DNA of 64,000 bases from an uncultured bacterium (GTDB lineage: Bacteria > Cyanobacteriota > Vampirovibrionia > Gastranaerophilales > Gastranaerophilaceae). A program made the position numbers and the translations under genes. The notes below the pieces were generated by a model. The model was not told the DNA's origin. It saw only the letters and a program-made list of their open reading frames with translations, and did no database searches. The stretch lies in the NCBI GenBank assembly GCA_949296425.1, contig CASFPN010000015.1:1-64000 (forward strand). Direction: 5' to 3'. Shown piece by piece: positions 51,091-61,329 of the stretch. Each line of letters begins with the position of its first letter. The stretch's first letter is position 1.

Positions 51091-54000
51091 TTATTTACTT
51101 ATTAACGCAAGTTTTGAACCTGTTAAAACTTCCGATTTTGGTTTATAAGCATTTGAAAAAGTGAAGTTATACTGAGGATTATACAGAATTTTTCTTCCGG
51201 TGAAAGTAAGATTTTCTTTCGTTAAATTAGGATCATGATAAAGTATTAATGTTGAATCTTTAAATTTAATTGATGTATGATCCGGACCGGTTATCTGATT
51301 GTTGCCGTTAACATAGTAAATTGTTTTGTCATTCGGATCTGCATTTCTGAACATCAATCCCGGTTTAAGCCCGCCCGGCAGTCCAAGTTTATTGTCAGCA
51401 TTCAAATCAATGCATTTAAGTTCAACTTCTCGAGGTTCATAATGTTGATCATATTCGTGATTGAGTGCGGTTGTATTGAACAAAGAAACAGTCATTCTAC
51501 CGTCGGGACTTTGTCTTAGCAGACCTGAGAGAGAGGCCCCGTTTGCATTTTGCTGTTTTAAAATAAAAGGTGTTCCGTCGTTCAACGGCTGCAATTCTTT
51601 TCTCGTTCGCAGGTTGTACTGTTTGTCCATTTCATCTTTAAAATCTTTTACAAATTTTTTGAATGCCGGACTGTTTGTATCAGCCCATTCTTCATGAATT
51701 ATATTTCTGTTCTGGAGATAAATATTTTTTGTGGTTGTTTCAAAACCGGTTGATGCGTATTCATCTCCTGCATACAATGTCGGATTACCGGCAAGAGCAA
51801 CTAAAAATTTTGTCTGAGCCAACAGTCTTGACATTGCAGGTTTTAATATATATTCAAGAGCTTTATTTTTTAAGTCTTTTTTTGTATCTTCACTCAAACG
51901 CTGAGAGGAATCTCTGTTTATAGAATCCATTTCCATTAACACCAAATCTAGTGCTGTATTATAATCTTTAGTTCCGAAGCCGTCTGCCTCAAAAATTTTT
52001 CCTCTGAATTTTCCGTTTGAAAGATGGGATAAAGCAGATACCATTTTTTTGTAAACGTAATCTTTTTGGCTTTGTTCCATATTTAGCTCTTGAATAGCTT
52101 TTCCCATTCCGCTTGCAATTGCTTCACATTTTGCAACGGCAAGTGTACTTACACGGTCAAAGTCATAGTTATTTACTTGTTCCGGAGTAACATTAACGCC
52201 GTATAGTATGCCTTCCAGAATTTTGTATGCTCTTTCACGGTACTTGTACTTAGCAGGATCGGTTAGATCAGTATAAACCATGTCCATATCCATTGCAAAT
52301 CCGTCTAAAGCGCGGGCTTTATCGTGATTGCCTGCGAATGTATAAGAGTATATTAGTGATTCTAACGGCCCTGAGTGGATGAATTCTTCTAATTTCCCTT
52401 TGATAGTATGGTCTTGTGCACAACCTTTGTCAGGAGAATGTTTACCGTCAAAATCAAAAAGTTTGCCAACTATTTTTGTAATATCTGATGAGAAGTGGTC
52501 ATAATTTGCAAGTGTTGTAAAGCCTGCTTCGTTGATGAGTTTCTTTACGGCTTCTTGCGGATTTGAATATCTTGTCCCGGACTTGTCTCCTTTTCCTTTG
52601 GAATAAATATCATTAATATCAGTAACCTCAGCTGCAATATAGGCGTCAGGATGGTATTGTTTTACTCCATCAGTAAATTTTGACCAGAATTTGATTACAT
52701 CATTCCAGGTATATTCAAAATCGGTTTTTTCATTTTCTAAAGATGTGATATCCGCAATGTCTTTTGTTGCGTCAATTCTCCAGTCTAAACCTGCTCCTGT
52801 TCGTCCGACAATCATTTCTGCAAGTTTGAAACTGTTTGCATCAGTTCCTTTAATTGATTCCCACAAAATATTTGCAAATTGTCTTCTGTCTTCTTCAGTT
52901 ATTTTTTTGATTCTGTGTTTTAGCTTGTAAATTAAAGATGTTGCTTCATTTTCCGGAGTAATTGAAATTATCCCCATTGTATTCAATGAAGTATTTTTGA
53001 GTTTTTTATAATCGTAAATCATTGCACCTGAGTTTTTATCAAAGGAATAATTTGCTTCAGGCAAAACTGATTTAATTACAGCGAATTTTACAATTTCGGC
53101 AGTTAAAAGCGGAATAATATATTTTGCATAATCCGTTGGGTTGCCGTTTTTATCACGAAGTTTAATTCCTTCTTCTTCTTGTGCGCGGCTTTCTATAATT
53201 TTGAATACTTCATCTGCAAATTTTTTCATTTCATTTGTGTACATTTTGTCAGTTAATTCATAAGTGAATTTGAACTGCGGAAGTACATGTTTGTTTCCGT
53301 TTTTATACATATCAAAACGGCTTACGCCTATTTGTTTATCCGTAATTGCCCTTTTTGTTATATATGGAGATGCAAGAGCTGCAGATATATCGTCACCTAC
53401 TTCTATTGAATCAAGCGGTACATCCATAAGACCGCGTAGTATTAAATCATCATAAGAGTCTTTTGAATCAGCACCGTGTAAAAAGTAAGTGCCGTTCAAA
53501 ACATTTGTAACAATGTCTTTATCTACATCTAAATTTTTAGGGAAAACTTTGCCATCAGCTAAGCTGGTGATTTTATTGTAAATTTCCTCTGTAGTTTTAC
53601 CTTTTATATTTTTTAAAGTTTGTGCAACATAAAAGTTTAATATATCATTTGTTTTCTTTGTCCAATATTTAGCGGATGAAACAGCATAATCCTGAACCTG
53701 CATATTGCTTTGTTTAATACTTTCGGCTATTTCTGCACGTTTTTTCGGATCTGCAATATTTTTCAATTTTTGTGTATCGGAATTTGAATAAACATAATTT
53801 AGTTTTGCAATATCCGGATTTGCATTCCAGGTTTCAAATCCGCTTTCATGTTTGCCGTCCAGTCCGAAGTATTCAAAATGTGTAACCATTTTGGTGCCTT
53901 TGTAGCTATATAAACGTATACGGTTGTTTAAATCTATTTTTTTATTGTATTCGTTCAATTCTTCTACATTTTTTTTGTAAGTTTCGTCATTTATTCTGAA

Positions 54001-55215
54001 GCTGTAAGGGATTACCGTGTCATTATGGTTATTGAGTTCGACATGTGTTTTGTTAAGATTATTGTATGCATTGAGCAATTCTTCGGATGTCATCTTTTCG
54101 GCATTTTTAATCCTATTGTCATAAATCTGTATATATGTCGGGGATTTTTTATCATACAAACGATTCATTCTTATTTTAACCGAACCGTCAGCACGCTGTT
54201 CATAATCATATCTTGAATTGATAAGTCTGTGTGTTGTAAATTTTGATTTTTTACCGAAAACCCCCAGACTTAAAGGTCCTGATTGGAGTTCAGAAATTTT
54301 AAACCAGTTCATATACGGGGATTGATCTCCATATTTTAAAATATGCTGGAAGTGTATTCCTTCAAGTCCTTCGTTAACAAAAGCACCGTCTGATACATAG
54401 TTTATTCCTTTAGCAAAAAGTTTTTTCTGTAAGGAAGCATAGTTGTTGATGTTGCCGAGGCTTTGCACTATCTGCATGCAGTTTTTGTTCCAATAACCAT
54501 GGGCTGTAAGTTTATCATCGGTAAATAAAGGTAGTGTAATAATTCTTGTAAAGTTATCAAGTTTGCCTTCTTCAACATCTTTTTCCAATCCGGCAAGTGA
54601 GCCGCCGTATTTATTTACGAAGTTTTTTGAGGTATTTTTTAAACGTTCTATATGTTTGGTCTTATTTTTAATTATATTATTATTGTCATCATAAGTCCAG
54701 ATAACATTATTTATATCCAGATCAATAAGTTTCATTGCTCCGCCTTTTGAAACGGTTGAAGCTCTGTCTGTTACAATATTATATTTCTCCCACGGACTGT
54801 CGTCGGTAGAATTGTCTATCATATTTCCGGCTTCAATTTGCCACTTTGCATTTTGATGGGTTCCTTTCGGATAAAGTTTATAGTGATATGCAAATGCCTG
54901 GTCAGGAACTATTCCGAATTCGCATGCGAGATCTATTTGTGTGGCTTTACCGCTTTGCAATTTAATGCCGTCTTCTCCTTTGATAACATCGTCAGGATTT
55001 TGCGGAGCCCATTTTTTTTGCTCATTTATAAAGTAGTTGCCGTTATTATCTTTGTCTACACTGAAAATTTCCAGATAACAATCATATTTATCATCATCAA
55101 ATACGTAATTAAAATCATATACCTTGTCACCGTATTCTGATTTTACCGGTTTGTATCCCTCAAATTTAATATTACTATTGACTTTCGACTGGTTTAAATT
55201 AAGATTAACTTTCAC
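51091..55215 (-). CDS. Large GH13-like alpha-glucan enzyme, tagged
   Basis: 1374 residues from GTG 55215, chosen because AAGGAG lies eight bases upstream; a GTG three codons earlier overlaps the ribosome-binding site. It begins MKVNLNLNQSKVNSNIKFEG, a long form of the F-x-G tag. GH13 marks: GYWNKNCMQIVQSLGNINNY near 242 and FAKGINYVSDGAFVNEGLEG near 268 (region I-like), DWRIDATKDIADI near 815 with the nucleophile Asp, YIAAEVTDINDI near 857 with the acid/base Glu, and YTFAGNHDKARALDG near 953 with the third Asp. Thus catalytic residues seem complete. The size is two to three times usual alpha-amylases, with large insertions and a C-terminal beta domain. Probably starch or glycogen breakdown; location unknown as there is no Sec signal peptide. 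Confidence 0.82.
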   Translation of the reverse strand: MKVNLNLNQSKVNSNIKFEGYKPVKSEYGDKVYDFNYVFDDDKYDCYLEIFSVDKDNNGNYFINEQKKWAPQNPDDVIKGEDGIKLQSGKATQIDLACEFGIVPDQAFAYHYKLYPKGTHQNAKWQIEAGNMIDNSTDDSPWEKYNIVTDRASTVSKGGAMKLIDLDINNVIWTYDDNNNIIKNKTKHIERLKNTSKNFVNKYGGSLAGLEKDVEEGKLDNFTRIITLPLFTDDKLTAHGYWNKNCMQIVQSLGNINNYASLQKKLFAKGINYVSDGAFVNEGLEGIHFQHILKYGDQSPYMNWFKISELQSGPLSLGVFGKKSKFTTHRLINSRYDYEQRADGSVKIRMNRLYDKKSPTYIQIYDNRIKNAEKMTSEELLNAYNNLNKTHVELNNHNDTVIPYSFRINDETYKKNVEELNEYNKKIDLNNRIRLYSYKGTKMVTHFEYFGLDGKHESGFETWNANPDIAKLNYVYSNSDTQKLKNIADPKKRAEIAESIKQSNMQVQDYAVSSAKYWTKKTNDILNFYVAQTLKNIKGKTTEEIYNKITSLADGKVFPKNLDVDKDIVTNVLNGTYFLHGADSKDSYDDLILRGLMDVPLDSIEVGDDISAALASPYITKRAITDKQIGVSRFDMYKNGNKHVLPQFKFTYELTDKMYTNEMKKFADEVFKIIESRAQEEEGIKLRDKNGNPTDYAKYIIPLLTAEIVKFAVIKSVLPEANYSFDKNSGAMIYDYKKLKNTSLNTMGIISITPENEATSLIYKLKHRIKKITEEDRRQFANILWESIKGTDANSFKLAEMIVGRTGAGLDWRIDATKDIADITSLENEKTDFEYTWNDVIKFWSKFTDGVKQYHPDAYIAAEVTDINDIYSKGKGDKSGTRYSNPQEAVKKLINEAGFTTLANYDHFSSDITKIVGKLFDFDGKHSPDKGCAQDHTIKGKLEEFIHSGPLESLIYSYTFAGNHDKARALDGFAMDMDMVYTDLTDPAKYKYRERAYKILEGILYGVNVTPEQVNNYDFDRVSTLAVAKCEAIASGMGKAIQELNMEQSQKDYVYKKMVSALSHLSNGKFRGKIFEADGFGTKDYNTALDLVLMEMDSINRDSSQRLSEDTKKDLKNKALEYILKPAMSRLLAQTKFLVALAGNPTLYAGDEYASTGFETTTKNIYLQNRNIIHEEWADTNSPAFKKFVKDFKDEMDKQYNLRTRKELQPLNDGTPFILKQQNANGASLSGLLRQSPDGRMTVSLFNTTALNHEYDQHYEPREVELKCIDLNADNKLGLPGGLKPGLMFRNADPNDKTIYYVNGNNQITGPDHTSIKFKDSTLILYHDPNLTKENLTFTGRKILYNPQYNFTFSNAYKPKSEVLTGSKLALISK

Positions 55216-55360
55216 TATAAACACTCCTTACTACTTAATTTATAACTCAACTGAAGATTTTTTTTTGTCATGATACCTCTCTTTATTAAGAAATTTTTAC
55301 AAAAAATTATAGTATTTATATTTCCTTGTTATAATATTGGCAGAAAAGGAGAACTAATAA

Positions 55361-56626
<1,266 letters not shown>

Positions 56627-56636
56627 TAATTCTAAG

Positions 56637-56727
56637 ATTTGAAATTTCGTCAGACTCAATTTATTTTGCTATTCCGACCAAATTTTGAAACGAGTACAGA
56701 ATAACCGCGATAGACGAAATTTCAAAT
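56637..56727. repeat. 91-base element with perfect 15-base inverted ends
   Basis: ATTTGAAATTTCGTC (56637-56651) and GACGAAATTTCAAAT (56713-56727) flank 61 bases with no ORF. The right arm covers the stop codon of the glycosyltransferase gene. The form is that of a miniature inverted-repeat element, or of a large terminator-like hairpin between two converging genes. Confidence 0.6.
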
Positions 56728-57624
56728 TAGTATTTTAAAAATAAAGTAGAGTACATTTCTCATGCCGAGCTTTTTTCTCTGCTGCCACAAGAATTTTATA
56801 GTTTCAGGGCGGATTTTCAAATTATTTTTAATATTAATTTTTGTTATGTAATCACTGTGTAATTTTTTATTACCCGTAACCTGTGTGCAGTTGCAGGCAT
56901 TATTTTTGTGGCGTCTGTATCCGATAAGCGGTGCATCAATTATTGCCGAGCCGCCTATTAAATTTGCAAAGTTGAATACGAATTTATCAGGACAAATTTT
57001 CCACTTTTCAGGTACTGTATAATATTTAAGGATATCGATTGAAGCTTTACGAAACATTGCCGAACTGTTCGGTGACCAGTACCAGCCGCCGAAACGTTTG
57101 TGTTTAAGGGGTTTATACTTAACAGGTATGTCGCATAAAATTTCAATTCCATTAACGTCATTTTGAACTTGTTTTAAAATTCCGCATTCATTGTTGGAAG
57201 CTGATGAAATTGAGTTTAGTGTATGAATCTCATCCTCTTCGCCTATTTCAATTATACGGCATGAGGTAAAAGCTACTGATGTTTCAAGATGAACTCTCAG
57301 ATGAACGGCTGCATATTCTTTACATAAAACATCATCGCTGTCAATAAAACAGACAAATTGACCGTTTGCTTTATTCAGCCCTTTAATCATTGCTGCAAAC
57401 TGCCCCTGATTTGTATCTTGCTTTATAAGTGTGATTCGTAAATTCTGATTATCTGAAATAAAATCCTCAACAATTTTACAGGAATTATCACAGGAACAGT
57501 CATCTACAACAATAATTTCATAATTTTTATAAGTTTGTGCTTTTATACTTTCAAGTGTTTTTAAAATATATTTTTCGTAATTATAAGATGTAACTATGAA
57601 AGATACAAGCGGGAGTTTAAACAT
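56722..57624 (-). CDS. Family 2 glycosyltransferase
   Basis: 300 residues from ATG 57624, which overlaps the TerC-like gene's end; a longer frame to 57705 would run inside that gene. LPLVSFIVTSYNYEKYILKT at the start, EIIVVDDCSCDNSCKIVEDF near 33 (first Asp), GQFVCFIDSDDVLCKEY near 84 (the D-x-D-like metal motif, DSDD). GWYWSPNSSAMFRK near 190 and the ED-like CPDKFVFNFAN region follow. GT-A fold; transfers a sugar from a nucleotide sugar, target unknown (envelope polysaccharide likely). Overlap by eight bases with the upstream gene suggests coupling. Confidence 0.88.
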   Translation of the reverse strand: MFKLPLVSFIVTSYNYEKYILKTLESIKAQTYKNYEIIVVDDCSCDNSCKIVEDFISDNQNLRITLIKQDTNQGQFAAMIKGLNKANGQFVCFIDSDDVLCKEYAAVHLRVHLETSVAFTSCRIIEIGEEDEIHTLNSISSASNNECGILKQVQNDVNGIEILCDIPVKYKPLKHKRFGGWYWSPNSSAMFRKASIDILKYYTVPEKWKICPDKFVFNFANLIGGSAIIDAPLIGYRRHKNNACNCTQVTGNKKLHSDYITKINIKNNLKIRPETIKFLWQQRKKLGMRNVLYFIFKILI

Positions 57625-58693
57625 TTTCACCGCCGTTGTTTTCTTGGGCAAGCAGTCTTTCCATTTTTTTGTTATGCATAATTGAAGAAATAAATGCAAG
57701 GACAATAAATCCGAGTCCTATTCCGCCTGTTACGGCTTCAGGAATTTCTTTGACGGTTGATACAAGCATAAGACAAGCCAAAGCACCGATTGCCCAGTGT
57801 GCGCCGTGTTCCAGATATAAAAATTTGGTCAGGGTTTTCTTTTCAACAAGCATAATGGTCAAAGACCTTACAAACATCGCCCCGATTGCCAGACCTATTG
57901 AAATAATTATAATATCTTTACTTAATGCAAAAGCGCCTAAAACTCCGTCAAGAGAGAATGATGAGTCAATTAATTCAAGATATATAAAACTAATCAGGCC
58001 GGTACAGCCGGCACCTTTAGCCGCACAGCTTGCAAGGCGCATTTGTTCATGTTTTTCAAGATAATGTGTAAATCCGTCTATTGCAAGATAGGTTATTATT
58101 CCGGAAATACCTGATATTAAAACATGAATTTTTTGTTCAGCAGGTACAAAATTTTGGGTTGCCAGAAGCATCAGAAGTGAAATTATTACTTCAATACCTT
58201 TTATATGGTCAAAATGTGCTAACCAATATTCAACTGGTCTTATCCAGTGAACCTGTTTTTCGTGGTTGAAAAAATAGTTCAGGAAAAGCATAATCAAAAA
58301 CATGCCGCCGAATGTTACTATCGGAGCGTGTGTTTGATGTAGATAATATGCATATTTATCGGCATTTGTAAGTGCAATGTTAGCTACGTCAAGCATACTT
58401 AATTTCGCGAATATTGAAACTACCAGTATCGGGAATAAAAATCTCATTCCGAAAACAGCAATTAAAATACCCCAGGTTAAAAACCTCATACGCCATTTAT
58501 GACTCATTTTGTCAAGCTTCATCGCATTAACAACGGCATTATCAAAGGATAAGCTTACTTCTAATACCCCAAGAACCATTGCTATAAAAACGCAAGTCCA
58601 TCCTGTTCCTCCGTGTACGTGTTCTCCCCAGAAATAAGCGCCGATAAGACCTGCTATTGTAACTATATAAGAGCCTAAAAAGTATTCTAACAT
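57617..58693 (-). CDS. TerC/DUF475-family membrane protein
   Basis: 358 residues with about nine membrane helices. VLGVLEVSLSFDNAVVNAMK near 39-58 and ELIDSSFSLDGVLGAFALSK near 232-251 are the conserved acidic pairs of TerC proteins (E-x-S-L-S-x-D-N). The DUF475 branch has the extra helices and HFDHIKGIEVIISLL segment. TerC-like proteins are linked with manganese efflux or metal handling during Sec export and with tellurite resistance. AAGGAG precedes ATG 58693. Confidence 0.85.
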   Translation of the reverse strand: MLEYFLGSYIVTIAGLIGAYFWGEHVHGGTGWTCVFIAMVLGVLEVSLSFDNAVVNAMKLDKMSHKWRMRFLTWGILIAVFGMRFLFPILVVSIFAKLSMLDVANIALTNADKYAYYLHQTHAPIVTFGGMFLIMLFLNYFFNHEKQVHWIRPVEYWLAHFDHIKGIEVIISLLMLLATQNFVPAEQKIHVLISGISGIITYLAIDGFTHYLEKHEQMRLASCAAKGAGCTGLISFIYLELIDSSFSLDGVLGAFALSKDIIIISIGLAIGAMFVRSLTIMLVEKKTLTKFLYLEHGAHWAIGALACLMLVSTVKEIPEAVTGGIGLGFIVLAFISSIMHNKKMERLLAQENNGGENV

Positions 58694-58760
58694 TTATTTT
58701 TTCTCCTTATTCAAATTGATTATATATGAAAGATTGATTTTATACAACTTTATTAATGAC

Positions 58761-58789
58761 TTGCATATTGTCTGAATATATTTTATACT
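58761..58789 (+). promoter_or_regulatory. Promoter of the third poly-G prepilin locus
   Basis: TTGCAT (58761-58766), 17 bases, TATACT (58784-58789). RNA would start near 58796, downstream of the ATG at 58756, so that ATG would not be in the transcript. Confidence 0.65.
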
Positions 58790-58828
58790 TGAAACGTCAC
58801 TTATTTAAAAGAAAGGAGAAGCAAAAAT

Positions 58829-59901
58829 ATGGAAAAGATGTTAGAAAATCAGGTCTTCGGGGGGGGGGCACTCGCCGCTTAAGTTTCTTTCCCATCGCCT
58901 TTTGTGAGAGGGAGCAGTTGGGTGAACAAATTGAACTTACAACTGCTGGTGAGAGTCTTTTACAGGTCAAGAAGACAGTTTTTGTCATCCTGAACTTGTT
59001 TCAGGATCTAAAAAGGAGATTACGAAAATGTACTTCCCTCTCCCGGGAGAGGGTGGAGAAGGAAATATTCGCAAATCCCAAACTAACTCATCTACGTGAA
59101 AAACAGGCTGAGTTCACTCTTGTAAAAAAGTCAAAAGTATGTCATAATAGTGATATGATACATCTCAATAATAACTTCGATTTACGTTTCACTCCTCACC
59201 CTTCACTAAAGAAGAAAGCCGCGTTTACACTTGCTGAAGTCTTAATCACTCTCGGCATTATAGGTGTGGTTGCGGCCATGACTATTCCTGCAATAATATC
59301 AAAATATCAGCATAAAGCATTGGAATCTGCGTTTAAAAAGTCATATTCCAATCTAATGCAGGCAATGGTGTATGCAGAACCTGAATTAATATCTGATATT
59401 ACAGGCAGTGGAGTTGTTACTGGTGATTCTGAATTTTATAATAAGTTATGGGAAAGATATAAAATAATTGAAGATTTAACAGCACATAACAAATTTAATA
59501 TGGTGAATGTGTATTCTCAAGGAGTTAAAACTTATAATAAAAAGGCTGATGCAGATACTGCTTGTCCTCAGCTGCCTAATTTAGTTGTTTCTGACGGTTC
59601 ATCAGTCGGCGGAATGTTCAATTGTGCAGGAAACTGGGTGGTCATTGATACAAACGGTCCATATAAAAAACCTAATGCTGTGGGACATGATATTTTCTAT
59701 TTCGCGGTTGACTCAAAGACAAAACGTTTATTCCCTTTAGGTTCAAGTATAGTTTCAGGCTACTGGAATTTTAGCAATCAGGAGCAGTATTGTTCCATTG
59801 ATTCTTCTAATGCACGAAATGGTTATGCTTGTACAGCTTTTGCTCTTTCAAATAAATGTCCTGATGATGAATCAAAAACATATTGGGAATGTCTGCCATA
59901 A
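58829..59901 (+). CDS. Prepilin-like secreted protein behind leader and G10 tract (locus 3, frame off)
   Basis: AAAGGAG and ATG 58829 start MEKMLENQVFGGGALAA, stopping at TAA 58882. The prepilin frame is one base out. It could formally start at ATG 58756, but this has no Shine-Dalgarno site and lies before the predicted RNA start. One added G gives 357 residues: leader, Gly run, 118 filler codons that include FVILNLFQDLK (the well-known translation of the GTCATCCTGAAC palindrome) and two stretches of the TCCCTCTC...GAGAGGG kind, then LKKKAAFTLAEVLITLGIIG and VVAAMTIP, then a 200-residue domain with four Cys (TACPQLPN-, FNCAGNW, QYCSIDS, YACTAF and CPDDE-type sites). Probably exported through a type IV pilus/pseudopilus machine. 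Confidence 0.75.
58859..58868 (+). repeat. G10 homopolymer at the leader-prepilin junction (locus 3)
   Basis: Ten G in TTC-G10-CACTC, codons 11-14 of the leader; same register error as loci 1 and 2. Confidence 0.9.
58984..59008 (+). repeat. Palindromic dispersed repeat inside the locus 3 filler
   Basis: GTCATCCTGAAC then TTGTTTCAGGATC; ATCCTGAA and TTCAGGAT form the arms. The same family as 26014 and 33307, but here read in frame (VILNLFQDL) without stop. Confidence 0.8.
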
Positions 59902-59967
59902 TTTATTATAGCGTTAATAGCTATATGCTTGCAGCGTAACTGTCATATAAGTCTAAATTATATCAAT

Positions 59968-59995
59968 TTGAAAAAAAATATTTTCTTGATATACT
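59968..59995 (+). promoter_or_regulatory. Promoter of prfA, leaderless geometry
   Basis: TTGAAA (59968-59973), 16 bases, TATACT (59990-59995), then six bases to ATG 60002. No Shine-Dalgarno site. Same boxes and spacing as the fliI promoter. Confidence 0.65.
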
Positions 59996-60001
59996 TAAGT
60001 T

Positions 60002-61084
60002 ATGAAAGATATGTTAGACAAAATTCTCCAAATTGAGAAGAAATATAATGAACTTGGCGTTACTCTGTCGGATCCGTCAGTTATTCATGACTATAAAAAA
60101 TTTCGCGACCTTTCAAAACAGCGTAAATCAATGGAAGAAACCGTAAATCTTTATTATGCATGGAAAAAAGCTGTTGATGCCATTGAAGAAGCAAAGCAGA
60201 TGATTCATGAGGAAAAAGATGAGGAAATGAAAAGTTTTCTTAAAGCTGAAATTGAAAATAATGAAGCTAAACTTCCTGAATATGAACAAAAAATGAAAGT
60301 TTTACTTCTCCCTCGCGATCCTATGGATGATAAGGATATTATGCTTGAAATAAGAGGCGGAGCAGGTGGTGACGAGGCAAACATTTTTGCCGGTGATTTA
60401 GCAAGAATGTATATGAGGTATGCTGATAAAAAAGGCTGGCAGACACAGGTTTTGAGTAAAACAGAATGTGAAGCCGGCGGTGTATCGGAAATTATTATTT
60501 CAATAAAGGGCGACGCCGTATATTCCCAATTGAAATATGAATCCGGTGTTCATAGAGTTCAAAGGGTTCCCGCAACCGAATCTCAAGGACGTGTTCATAC
60601 TTCAACCGCTACAGTTGCTGTTATGCCTGAAGTGGATGATGTTGAAGTTGAATTGAATATGAATGATGTTGAAATCTCAACGGCACGTTCAGGTGGCGCC
60701 GGCGGGCAAAATGTTAATAAAGTTGAAACAGCCGCAAGAGTTTTTCACAAGCCTACAGGGATTATGATTTTCTGTACGGAAGAACGTTCACAGCTTCAAA
60801 ATAAAGAACGTGCACTTCAAATTCTTAAAGCAAAACTTTATGATATGGAAGTTCAAAAGCAGATGCAGGAGATTACGGATTTGCGCCGCTCTCAGGTAGG
60901 TACAGGCGATAGAAGCGAACGTATCAGAACATACAATTTCCCTCAGGGTCGGCTGACAGATCACAGAATAAATCATAACCTCAATGTTAATACGGTTATT
61001 GACGGTGATTTGGACGAATTAATAAATCTGCTTATGGAGCACGACCAGAAGCTTAAGCTGGAAAAATTAGCTGAGGTAAATTAG
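60002..61084 (+). CDS. prfA: Peptide chain release factor 1
   Basis: 360 residues, the same length as the E. coli protein. [19 protein letters not shown] near 180-198 has the PAT anticodon-like motif of RF1 (reads UAA and UAG); [20 protein letters not shown] near 227 has the GGQ that triggers peptidyl-tRNA hydrolysis. C-terminal [16 protein letters not shown] near 307. A promoter close to the ATG suggests leaderless mRNA. First of prfA-ylxR-infB-rbfA; its stop overlaps the GTG of the next gene by one base. Confidence 0.97.
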   Translation: MKDMLDKILQIEKKYNELGVTLSDPSVIHDYKKFRDLSKQRKSMEETVNLYYAWKKAVDAIEEAKQMIHEEKDEEMKSFLKAEIENNEAKLPEYEQKMKVLLLPRDPMDDKDIMLEIRGGAGGDEANIFAGDLARMYMRYADKKGWQTQVLSKTECEAGGVSEIIISIKGDAVYSQLKYESGVHRVQRVPATESQGRVHTSTATVAVMPEVDDVEVELNMNDVEISTARSGGAGGQNVNKVETAARVFHKPTGIMIFCTEERSQLQNKERALQILKAKLYDMEVQKQMQEITDLRRSQVGTGDRSERIRTYNFPQGRLTDHRINHNLNVNTVIDGDLDELINLLMEHDQKLKLEKLAEVN

Positions 61085-61329
61085 TGGTTGACAGAAAATG
61101 CGCCGGCTGCGGTAAACTGAAAAACAGAGAACAACTCATAAAAATAACAAAGCAAAACCCTGACGGTGAGGTTATTATAAACCACAGTAATAAAATATTT
61201 GGCAGATCAGTATATCTCTGCTATAATAATTCGTGTATAGAAGCTGTTTTTAAAAAAAATAGAATATCAAAAGTTTTAAAAGCTCCTGTACCGGAAGACT
61301 TGAAAGGAAAATTAATAAATGAGTTTTGA
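61084..61329 (+). CDS. ylxR: YlxR-family RNA-binding protein (DUF448)
   Basis: 81 residues starting at GTG 61084, which shares one base with the prfA stop. RKCAGCGKLKNREQLIKITK at 4-23 with the CxxC, then KIFGRSVYLCYNNSCIEAVF (G-R-x-x-Y-x-C) are the YlxR signature. The protein is a small nucleic-acid-binding factor usually found between nusA and infB; some members bind RNase P RNA. Its end overlaps the infB start by 11 bases. Confidence 0.93.
   Translation: MVDRKCAGCGKLKNREQLIKITKQNPDGEVIINHSNKIFGRSVYLCYNNSCIEAVFKKNRISKVLKAPVPEDLKGKLINEF

Noticed and set aside
58756-58828. ATG 58756 as the true start of the locus 3 prepilin
   Set aside because: No Shine-Dalgarno site, and a good promoter (58761-58789) lies just downstream, so this ATG would not be transcribed; the peptide it would add is not of any known kind.
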